Of a stretch of 58,955 nucleotides of DNA, positions 52,359 to 58,955 are shown piece after piece (within the stretch, counting starts at the first letter, position 1; every line of letters starts with the position of its first letter). Source of the DNA: Embleya sp040605455 (GTDB lineage: Bacteria; Actinomycetota; Actinomycetes; Streptomycetales; Streptomycetaceae). The stretch lies in NCBI RefSeq assembly GCF_040605455.1, contig NZ_JBEXCV010000041.1, forward strand, positions 1 to 58,955, in the 5' to 3' direction. The notes beneath the pieces are model-generated. The model was not told the DNA's origin. It did not search any database and saw only the letters and a program-made list of their open reading frames with translations. The translations under genes were made by a program, and so were the position numbers.

Positions 52359-53574
52359 CCGCGTGTCCTCGACGGTGCCCAGGCCCGCGGAAACGCTGCC
52401 CGCGCGGCACGCCTCGCCCGCCCTGCCGGGGCTGCGCAGGTGGGCCGGGCCCGCCGCGGTGACGGCGGTGGTGCTGGTACTGCTGGTGCTGCCGTTCTAC
52501 GTGACCGCGTTCTGGTTGCAGACCGGCCTGTTCGCGATGTCCGCCGCGATCGGCGCGATCGGGCTGAACCTGCTGTCCGGCACCACCGGCCAACTCTCGC
52601 TCGGACACGCGTTCTTCCTCGCGTGCGGCGCCTACGGCTACGTGTGGTTCGCGGGCGACTCGGGCAGGGTCGGCGTGCAACAACTGAGCGGGCCGGGCCT
52701 GCCGCCGCTGCTCGCGCTGGTGCTCGCGGTGCTGCTGACCGGCATCGTGGGCGGTCTGTTCAGCCCGATCTCCGGCCGGCTGCGCGGGATGTACCTCGGC
52801 GTGGCCACGCTGGCCCTGGTGTTCATCGGGCACCACGTCATGCTCAACGCGAAGTCGGTGACCGGCGGCTTCAACGGACGCTCGGTCACCCCGATGGAGT
52901 TCGGCGGCTTCACGCTCACCGACGGCGACCCGGACGGCCTCGAAGTGCTCGGCATCCCGTTCGGTCAGCTGGAACGGCTGTGGTACTTCGCCCTGGTGCT
53001 GGTCCTGGTCGCCGCGCTGACCGCGCGCAACCTGCTGCGCGGACGACCCGGCCGGGCGCTCGGCGCGGTGCGCGACAGCGAGATCGCCGCCTCCGTCATG
53101 GGGGTTCCGGTGGCCCGCTACCGCTCGGCGGCGTTCGTGGTGTCGTCGATGTACGCGGGTCTCGCGGGTGCGCTGATCGCGATGATCTTCAACCGTGTGG
53201 TGCCGGACTACTTCGGGCTCGCGCTGTCCATCGACTACCTCGCGATGATCGTGATCGGCGGTCTCGGCTCGGTCACCGGCGCCGTGGTGGGCGCTGTGTT
53301 CGTGACGATGCTGCCGCAGGTGTTGAGCAAGTACGCGGACAGCCTGCCGCTGGTGGTGGCGCCGGGCAGCCCGGATTCCGGGGTGGGACCCGGCGAGGCC
53401 GCGCGCTACCTGTACGGCGCGGCGATCGTGCTCGTCCTGCTGTTCGCGCCCGGTGGGCTGGTGGGCCTGCTGCGCGGTCGGCCCAGCGGCGGTCCCACCG
53501 GCCGCCGCACCGTACGACTCGGACGTACCAAGGGCTCCACCAAGGGCTCCATCCGTACCGGCTCGAAGGGGTAA
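52351..53574 (+). CDS. livM: ABC transporter permease, LivM type
   Basis: A 407-aa permease with about ten hydrophobic segments. It contains GLNLLSGTTGQLSLGHAFFL and the ATPase-contact loop GAVRDSEIAASVMGVPVARYR of LivM. The GTG at 52351 is chosen over 52345 because GAAGGAG ends eight bases before it. Overlaps livH by eight bases; its stop lies between the livK ribosome site and start. Confidence 0.92.
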   Translation: MSDRVSSTVPRPAETLPARHASPALPGLRRWAGPAAVTAVVLVLLVLPFYVTAFWLQTGLFAMSAAIGAIGLNLLSGTTGQLSLGHAFFLACGAYGYVWFAGDSGRVGVQQLSGPGLPPLLALVLAVLLTGIVGGLFSPISGRLRGMYLGVATLALVFIGHHVMLNAKSVTGGFNGRSVTPMEFGGFTLTDGDPDGLEVLGIPFGQLERLWYFALVLVLVAALTARNLLRGRPGRALGAVRDSEIAASVMGVPVARYRSAAFVVSSMYAGLAGALIAMIFNRVVPDYFGLALSIDYLAMIVIGGLGSVTGAVVGAVFVTMLPQVLSKYADSLPLVVAPGSPDSGVGPGEAARYLYGAAIVLVLLFAPGGLVGLLRGRPSGGPTGRRTVRLGRTKGSTKGSIRTGSKG

Positions 53575-53578
53575 CACA

Positions 53579-54841
53579 GTGAGGCTCCGGAATGGCGTGC
53601 GTGTGGGGGCGGCGCTCGCGGCGCTCGTGCTGGCCGCGACGGCGTGCAGCACCAAGGGCGACGACGACAAGAAGGACAAGCAGTCCGGTGGGGTCAAGAC
53701 CGGGCCCGGGATCACCGACACCACCATCACCCTCGGTGCGCTGACCGACCTGTCGGGTCCGTACGCGCCGCTGGGCAAGAGCATCGTCAACGCGCAGCAG
53801 TTGTACGTGGACGAGATCAACGCGCAGGGCGGGATCTGCGGGCGCAAGCTCGCCATCACGGTCCGCGACCACGGCTACGACGTACAGAAGGCGGTGGCCG
53901 CCTACACCGAGATCAAGGGCGGCGTCGCGGGCTTCCCACAGGTGATCGGCTCGGCTGTGGTCACCGCGTTGCAGGACAGCCTGAAACAGGATCAGATCCT
54001 GACCTTCCCGCAGGCGTGGGCCGCGACGCTGCTCAATCGGCGCGAGATCCAGATCATCGGGACCACGTACGACATCGACATGATCAACGCGATGGACTTC
54101 CTGGGCCAGGCCGCCCAGCTCAAGTCCGGGGACAAGGTGGGGCACGTCTACTTCGAGGGCGAGTACGGCGAGAACGCCCTGGCGGGCGCGAAGTTCGCGG
54201 CCGGGAAGCTCGGTGTGCAGATCGTCGAGCAGAAGATCAAGGCGACCGACACCGACCTGACCGCACAGATCGCCGCGATGCGCGGCGCCGGCGTCAAGGC
54301 GATCCTGATCAGCGCCGGGCCGACCCAGACCGCGACCCTGGTCGGTTTCGGCGCGGTGGCGGGCCTTCGGGTGCCGGTGCTCACCAGCGCGCCGGGCTTC
54401 CACCCCCAGGTGATGGCCAGCACCGCGGCGGGTGCACTGGAACAACTCCTTTACGTGGTCAGCGCGGCGCCCGCGATCGGGGCGGACATGCCGGCGGTGA
54501 AGAAGCTGGCCGCGGACTACAAGGCCAAGTACCCGGACGGGACGCTCGATCAGGGGGTGATCTCCGGGTACAACGCGATGAAGATCTTCGGTGAGGACCT
54601 CAAGGCGGCGTGCGCCGACAAGGATCTGTCGCACGCCGGGATCATCGCCGCGCACCGCAAGCAGAAGCAGATGGACACCGGGCTGGGCACACCGCAGGAC
54701 TTCTCCGACCCGACCAAGCCGGCTTCCTACAAGTCGTACATCCTCAAGCCGAGCAAGGCCGTGCCGGGCAACCTGGTGGTGGCCAAGGATGCCTTCGAGG
54801 TGCCGACGGTGCACGAGTACAAGCTGCCTGTGGCGGGGTAG
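53579..54841 (+). CDS. livK: Substrate-binding lipoprotein, LivK type
   Basis: A 420-aa periplasmic-binding-fold type I protein. Signal peptide with lipid-accepting Cys23 (LAATAC), Asp/Lys-rich linker, then ITLGALTDLSGPYAPLGKSI (the ligand-binding opening), VGHVYFEGEYGENAL and VISGYNAMKIFGEDL. The GTG at 53579 follows GAAGGGG by seven bases. Last gene of livFGHMK; ligand unknown. Neighbouring genes (SDRs, amidase relic) suggest it may not be an amino-acid system. Confidence 0.9.
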   Translation: MRLRNGVRVGAALAALVLAATACSTKGDDDKKDKQSGGVKTGPGITDTTITLGALTDLSGPYAPLGKSIVNAQQLYVDEINAQGGICGRKLAITVRDHGYDVQKAVAAYTEIKGGVAGFPQVIGSAVVTALQDSLKQDQILTFPQAWAATLLNRREIQIIGTTYDIDMINAMDFLGQAAQLKSGDKVGHVYFEGEYGENALAGAKFAAGKLGVQIVEQKIKATDTDLTAQIAAMRGAGVKAILISAGPTQTATLVGFGAVAGLRVPVLTSAPGFHPQVMASTAAGALEQLLYVVSAAPAIGADMPAVKKLAADYKAKYPDGTLDQGVISGYNAMKIFGEDLKAACADKDLSHAGIIAAHRKQKQMDTGLGTPQDFSDPTKPASYKSYILKPSKAVPGNLVVAKDAFEVPTVHEYKLPVAG

Positions 54842-54848
54842 CTGCTTT

Positions 54849-54913
54849 GGGGTGGGGGCGGGTCGGGGTGTTGACGTGTCGGGGTGTGGGGCGGGGGCGT
54901 TGGGGTGGGTGGG
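54849..54913. other. Two G-quadruplex-type G-run clusters
   Basis: The plus strand has G-runs 4-5-3-4 with 1-2 base loops at 54849-54868, and 4-4-5-4-3-3 with short loops at 54881-54913. They lie in the 88-base gap between convergent livK and the SDR gene, where no ordinary hairpin terminator is seen. Confidence 0.75.
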
Positions 54914-54929
54914 TGTGTAGGCGTTCGGT

Positions 54930-55685
54930 TTACAAGAACGTGTCGCGGCCGCCGTTTACGATCAGGGTTTGGCCGGTGACGTAGCGGGAGCCGGTGCCGC
55001 ACAGGAATACCGCGGGGGCGCCGATGTCGGTTTCCGGGTCGCCGACTCGGCGCATCGGCACCTTGTCGGCGATTCGGGACTCCATGGTCGGGTCCGCCTC
55101 GAACGCGGCTGCCAGTGCGGGGGTTACGGCCAGCGGTGCGAGTCCGTTGACCCGTACGCCGCTCGGGCCCCACTCGCGGGCCAGTGCTTTGACGAAGCCG
55201 CGTTGCGCGCCCTTGACGCCCGCGTAGAAGGACAGGTTGGCGCTGCCGCGCATGCCTGCGGGCGAGGTCAGCAGCAGCAACGCCCCCTGGGTCTCGCGCA
55301 GGTGCGGGTAGGCCGCGTGTGCGACGGTGAACGAGCCGGTGAGCGAGACGTCCGCGTGCTCGCGCCACAGCTGTGGGCGGGCCCGCTCGAAGTCCACCGG
55401 TTCGCTGGAGCGGCGCGAGGTCGCGTTGTGCACCACCGCGTGCAACCGGCCGAACCGGGCCACGGTCGCCTCGATCGCGGTGCGTACCGACTCCGCCGAG
55501 GTGACATCGCACTCGGTTGCCCATCCGGTACCGCCGCGCGCGGTGATCTCCTCGACCACCTCGGCGCCGGCCGCGAGCCGGCGGGCGGTCACCACGACGG
55601 TGGAACCGGCCGCCGCCAGGGCCAGGGCGATGCCCTTGCCGAGGCCGGCCGCCGCCCCCGTCACCAGCGCCACGTGTTCGGTCAC
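54930..55685 (-). CDS. Short-chain dehydrogenase/reductase, active-site intact
   Basis: A 251-aa classical SDR: cofactor motif TGAAAGLGKG (9-18), catalytic Tyr154 and Lys158 in YAGVK with a Ser at 141, and a C-terminal YVTGQTLIVNGG. Resembles FabG-type ketoacyl or hydroxysteroid reductases; substrate unknown. GTG start overlaps the stop of the upstream SDR (GTGA). Confidence 0.92.
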   Translation of the reverse strand: MTEHVALVTGAAAGLGKGIALALAAAGSTVVVTARRLAAGAEVVEEITARGGTGWATECDVTSAESVRTAIEATVARFGRLHAVVHNATSRRSSEPVDFERARPQLWREHADVSLTGSFTVAHAAYPHLRETQGALLLLTSPAGMRGSANLSFYAGVKGAQRGFVKALAREWGPSGVRVNGLAPLAVTPALAAAFEADPTMESRIADKVPMRRVGDPETDIGAPAVFLCGTGSRYVTGQTLIVNGGRDTFL

Positions 55686-56416
55686 GGCGTCATCAGCGCT
55701 CCTCCGTCGACGATCAGGGTGGTCCCGGTCAGCCGCGCCGCCGCCGGAGCGAGCAGCAGCGATATCGCGTCCGCGACGTCCGTCACGGTGCCGGCCCCGG
55801 GCAGCACCGCCTCGCCGCGGTCCACGTCGGTGCCGCGCAGGTGTTCGGCGCCGTAGGTGAATACGTCCGGCGTGACGATGTTGACGGTGATCCCGTCGGC
55901 CGCCCAGCGCCGGGCCGCCGACTTGGCCAGCGCACGCAGCGTCTCGGCGGCGGTGGCCAGCGGGACCAACTCGGCCGCGCCTTCGAGGGCGACGGCGGGC
56001 ACGACCAGTACGAACCGGCCCCGGCGCGGGGCCAGCACCTCATGGGCGACCTGAAGCACCGTCAGGCCGTGCCGGATCGGGTCCTCCGTGAGCCGCTGCC
56101 ACTCCGATCCGCTCAGCGCGGCCAGCGGGCGCGGCACGAAGGCCTCGGCGGACACCAGGGTGTACACGAGCACATCCACCGCGTCGTGACCGGCGTCGCG
56201 CAGCGCCGTGCCCAGGGCGGTGCGGAAGTCGTCCGGGTCTTCGAGTGGAGCACACAGGGGCACCACACGTGCACCGGCCTCGGCGATCCGGGCAGTGGCC
56301 GGACCGGGGTCCTGCGGATCACACAGGATCAGCTCGCAACCGTCCCGGACGAGCCGGTGCGCGACCGCCTCGCCGAGGTCGGCGACACCCACGACGAGGG
56401 CGACACGTTTGCTCAC
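55682..56416 (-). CDS. SDR-fold protein lacking the catalytic Tyr/Lys motif
   Basis: A 244-aa SDR homologue ending RLTGTTLIVDGGALM like active members. The cofactor loop is shortened (VVGVADLGEA) and the Tyr-x3-Lys position reads ATAAETLRALAKS, so the catalytic pair is gone. GTG at 56414-56416 with GGAGGT just upstream. Overlaps the intact SDR gene, implying co-expression; it may be a structural partner or allosteric subunit. This is inference. Confidence 0.82.
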   Translation of the reverse strand: MSKRVALVVGVADLGEAVAHRLVRDGCELILCDPQDPGPATARIAEAGARVVPLCAPLEDPDDFRTALGTALRDAGHDAVDVLVYTLVSAEAFVPRPLAALSGSEWQRLTEDPIRHGLTVLQVAHEVLAPRRGRFVLVVPAVALEGAAELVPLATAAETLRALAKSAARRWAADGITVNIVTPDVFTYGAEHLRGTDVDRGEAVLPGAGTVTDVADAISLLLAPAAARLTGTTLIVDGGALMTP

Positions 56417-56647
56417 GAGACCTCCGAAAGTGGTGATCGACAGCGCGATGGAACCACGGAGCTCGTGAATTGACCATGCGTCAGGTACAACCCGCGTGGC
56501 GGCGTCGGCATGCGCAGGCCACGGCCGGGGAGCGCTCGGCGCCGCCGCCGTGACCTCGGGCCGCCGTCCCGACCGGGTGGTCGCGGGTCGGGCGACCCCC
56601 GGCACGCGCGAACAGCGCCACCCGGACTCACCCCGGCCTATCGGCGG

Positions 56648-56820
56648 GTGTGCCTGAACGCAATCACGTATCCGACCAAATTCGGCTACACACCCGAGCA
56701 GGCCTACCAGATCCTGGGGGCGGCGCCGATCGAGGGCCGGTTCTCCGGCGGGGTGGACATCCCCAACGCGTGCGCGACGTCGCACGTGCCGACCAAGATC
56801 TTCGGCTTCGAGATCCGCCG
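56648..56820 (+). pseudogene. C-terminal relic of an acetamidase/formamidase
   Basis: Frame-2 text CLNAITYPTKFGYTPEQAYQ, ILGAAPIEGRFSGGVDIPNA and CATSHVPTKIF matches, from memory, the C-terminal end of FmdA/AmdA amidohydrolases (usual text GYT-EQAY-LLGAAPVEGR-SG-VDIPN-CAT). No upstream catalytic portion is recognisable, so only about 57 codons survive. It lies in the 570-base gap 56417-56986; the remainder shows nothing I recognise. Confidence 0.65.
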
Positions 56821-56986
56821 TCGGCCTCGGGACCGGCCTTCGCCGATCGCGGGCAGTGCGCGACGACGAGGGGCCGAGTCGGTCGAAAGGCGTACCCGCG
56901 TGCGAGGCGCGTGGGTGCACCTCGGCCGAGTGGTTGTCGGCCGGACCCCGTAGCTTCCTGGTGAGGACGCCACGGAGGGTGCACAA

Positions 56987-58750
56987 GTGTCGAAGACCGC
57001 CATCATCGCGCTGCTGGCCGAAATGAACGATGCCGACGGAACGATCTTCGCACGGATCCGGGACGAGATGCCGGCGGCACTTCGCGACACCGAGGTGCTG
57101 CCGCCCGCCGTGGTGCGCACCGCGCTGCGTTCGGCCGATGCCAAGGCGCTGTTCGCGATCGCGGGCAACCTGAGGCTGCCGCGCGGCGCGATCGCGGAGC
57201 TGTACACCGGCCCCGCACTCGCGGCATTGCGCGCACTGCGCGCACTCGGCCCCAAGAACCCACGCGCGTATACCGAAGCAACACGTGGCATCGGCGAGTT
57301 GATGGATCGTCACCTCGGTGGTTCGGCCGCGGCCTGGGGCCGGCTGCTCGCGCTGTTGCCGACCTACGAAGGTTCGCTGCATGCGGCGATCGAGGCCGCG
57401 GGTACGGGCGATGAGGACTCGGGCACGGTCGATGAGGGCTCGAACCTGTCGGTGCCCGGCGAACTGCGGATGGAGTTCCGCCAGTTGTTGCTGCTCGCGC
57501 CGCCGGAGTCGGTGGCGCGGTTGTGGCCCGCGCTGCGCCCGCACATCGTGCGCGACCTGGTCCGCTTCGGCGCCGAGGTGCCGGGCGCCGTGCTCGCCGA
57601 CATGATCGCCGGGGCGACCCCCGCGCAGCGCCGCTCGCTGGCCCGGGCCAGGCGGGCACTGCCCGAGGTGGGCGCCGCGCTGATCGGGCTCGGGGACCCC
57701 GCCCTGAACGCGCTGGTCTACCTCAATCCGCACACCGGCGAGGCGATTCGGGCCCGCATCATGGTTTCCTCGACGCCGCTGCACCCGAGCCTGGTGGAGC
57801 GGCTGTGCGGCAACTGGTCGGTCTCGACCCGATTGCCCGCACTGTGGTCCGGTGATCCGCTCCTGGTGCGCGCGGCGATGCTCAAACGGCACACGATCAC
57901 GCTTGCCGAGAGCCTGGCGACCTGGCAGGAGAAGGGCGCCGAAGGCCTGCGTCCGCATGCCCGACCCGAGATGCCGACGCGCGCCGGCTCGGAACCGCAG
58001 CCGTTCCGGGTCCCGCGCTATCGCCTGCTGCTTCTGATCACGTTGTTGCGCCTGTGCGAGTGCGCCGGCCCCCAGGCCGCGCTCGACCTGCTCGGCGAGG
58101 TGACCGTGGCCGAGTCGGAGGCGCAGCGATATCGCGAACTGCTGTCCTCGCCTGCCGGAATCGCTCGCCTACGTGCGGAGATCGACGCGTCGAGCGGCAC
58201 CCGCCGACTCGTGCGGCGACTGCGGGCCCACCTGCCGCGGGTCGGCTGGCCGATGCTGGAGACCCCCTTCGTGGACTGGGCCGAGATCACCAAGGCGCAC
58301 CGCCGCAAACCGTTTCCCGACCGGTCGTTGGCCCTGTTGGCCGGACAGGACGGATGCCCGGCCGAATTGCGACGCGAGGCCGGGGCGGCGCCGACGGGCG
58401 GGCGTTGGCCCACGCCGATCGGCCGGCTCGACCCGACGACCGGCGGTGGGCTCTCGGAGCGCGAGCGGGCGATGGTCGCCGACGTGAGGGCGGGCCGGAT
58501 GCCGATCGGCGAACTCCTTACCGGCCTGCGCGCGGCCTCGGCCGGGGAACTGCTCGGGCTGCGCGACACGATCGCTCCCGACGGTCGCGCCGCGCATGAA
58601 CTACGGGACAAATTCCATGAGTTGATCGACCGTCGAGTCGCCCCGGCGGGCCGCGTGGCGTTCGCCGTGGTCGCGCTGCGCCTGCTCCCCGAGTTCGAGG
58701 GCAGCCTGGCCCAACTGGTCGACACCGCGGCCGCCGCCGCGTGCGACTGA
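56987..58750 (+). CDS. Large Ala/Leu/Arg-rich protein of unknown function
   Basis: A 587-aa protein I do not recognise. It is mostly helical by composition, with repeated Leu/Ala/Arg helices of 30-40 residues (for example around 55-75, 170-210 and 230-260) suggesting an alpha-solenoid, and no signal peptide, membrane helix or nucleotide motif. A polar linker of GTGDEDSGTVDEGS lies about 138-152. GTG start at 56987 after GGAGGGTG. Strand-isolated between the amidase relic and an IS630 end. Confidence 0.7.
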   Translation: MSKTAIIALLAEMNDADGTIFARIRDEMPAALRDTEVLPPAVVRTALRSADAKALFAIAGNLRLPRGAIAELYTGPALAALRALRALGPKNPRAYTEATRGIGELMDRHLGGSAAAWGRLLALLPTYEGSLHAAIEAAGTGDEDSGTVDEGSNLSVPGELRMEFRQLLLLAPPESVARLWPALRPHIVRDLVRFGAEVPGAVLADMIAGATPAQRRSLARARRALPEVGAALIGLGDPALNALVYLNPHTGEAIRARIMVSSTPLHPSLVERLCGNWSVSTRLPALWSGDPLLVRAAMLKRHTITLAESLATWQEKGAEGLRPHARPEMPTRAGSEPQPFRVPRYRLLLLITLLRLCECAGPQAALDLLGEVTVAESEAQRYRELLSSPAGIARLRAEIDASSGTRRLVRRLRAHLPRVGWPMLETPFVDWAEITKAHRRKPFPDRSLALLAGQDGCPAELRREAGAAPTGGRWPTPIGRLDPTTGGGLSERERAMVADVRAGRMPIGELLTGLRAASAGELLGLRDTIAPDGRAAHELRDKFHELIDRRVAPAGRVAFAVVALRLLPEFEGSLAQLVDTAAAAACD

Positions 58751-58774
58751 TCACCTTCCCACCGTCGGCCCCTA

Positions 58775-58955
58775 GTGTCCTGCGCCAGGAATTCGTTGTA
58801 GATGTATAGGCTGGTTCCATGGCGCGGATGGGGCGGCCGAAGGCCGAGTTGGTGTTGTCGGACGACGAGCGGGAGACGTTGACGAGGTGGGCGAGACGCC
58901 GAAAGTCGTCGCAGGCTTTGGCGTTGCGTTGTCGGATCGTGCTCGGGTGTGCGGA
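58775..58955 (+). mobile_element. Left end of an IS630-family element, truncated by the window
   Basis: A TA dinucleotide (58773-58774), the expected IS630 target, is followed by GTGTCCTGCGCCAGGA, probably the terminal inverted repeat, then the transposase start. The right end is outside the window. Confidence 0.75.
58819..58955 (+). CDS. IS630-family transposase, 3' truncated
   Basis: The first 45 codons read MARMGRPKAELVLSDDERET and TLTRWARRRKSSQALALRCR followed by IVLGCA, the N-terminal helix-turn-helix region of actinobacterial IS630 transposases. The catalytic DDE domain lies beyond the window, so intactness is unknown. Confidence 0.88.
   Translation, partial: MARMGRPKAELVLSDDERETLTRWARRRKSSQALALRCRIVLGCA

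Noticed and set aside
1..58955. tRNA or rRNA genes
   Set aside because: No GTTCRA T-loop with a matching acceptor stem was found by eye; GGTTCGA-like strings seen lie within coding or repeat DNA. A tRNA-scan would be decisive.

Overview
The window is high-GC DNA with frequent GTG starts, GTGA/ATGA gene overlaps, a WhiB-family protein, DasR, a SigB/H-type sigma factor and a Kgd-type 2-oxoglutarate decarboxylase. Together these point to a chromosomal core segment of a Streptomycetaceae actinomycete. From memory, the order dasR-dasABCD ... pdtaS-like kinase, wblE, lipid kinase, sigH/anti-sigma, CGNR protein, malic enzyme, quinone-reductase-like protein ... kgd, two-component pair resembles the Streptomyces coelicolor SCO5231-SCO5283 region. 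The genus cannot be decided from the sequence alone.  Layout: (1) 1-5.9 kb is a biotin area: a truncated HD-domain protein, a 71-aa biotinyl carrier protein, the biotin synthase auxiliary protein BsaP, a GNAT acetyltransferase, a ThDP enzyme, and bioB-bioD; bioF lies apart at 15.8-16.9 kb. (2) 6.1-15.6 kb is the chitin/N-acetylglucosamine block: dasR, the dasABC transporter, the dasD hexosaminidase, a two-SIS-domain sugar-phosphate enzyme and nagA, with four DasR-type (dre) operators, two before dasA/dasR and two before nagA. (3) 17.0-23.1 kb is a signalling block: PdtaS-like kinase, WblE, diacylglycerol-kinase-like protein, sigma factor with its anti-sigma factor, and a CGNR zinc-finger protein. 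(4) 23.4-40.5 kb is mainly central metabolism and housekeeping: malic enzyme, quinone-reductase-like protein, a Tat-type lipoprotein, PadR/DUF4097 operon, Kgd, a two-component system, a PAP2-type membrane enzyme, an MFS exporter and an enoyl-CoA hydratase.  (5) 40.8-59.0 kb is more accessory: a translationally coupled membrane-protein/solute-binding-protein pair with no permeases; a marR / acyl-CoA dehydrogenase / aminoglycoside-phosphotransferase-fold kinase operon; a PP2C-like protein divergent from a PucR/CdaR regulator; a complete branched-chain-amino-acid-type ABC transporter (livFGHMK); two overlapping SDR genes, the second lacking its catalytic motif; a C-terminal relic of an acetamidase/formamidase; an unrecognised 587-aa protein; and the 5' end of an IS630-family element that runs off the window.  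Working together: DasA-C import chito-oligosaccharides, DasD trims them, NagA deacetylates GlcNAc-6-P and the SIS protein is placed to process the product, all under DasR. BsaP, BioB and BioD supply biotin to carriers such as the adjacent small protein. The kinase/dehydrogenase pair matches the layout used elsewhere to convert 4-hydroxyacyl-CoA into enoyl-CoA. Non-coding items of note are a nine-copy 26-bp tandem array, a 170-bp dispersed repeat present twice, several strong hairpins between convergent genes and two G-quadruplex-type G-runs. I saw no tRNA, rRNA or CRISPR array.
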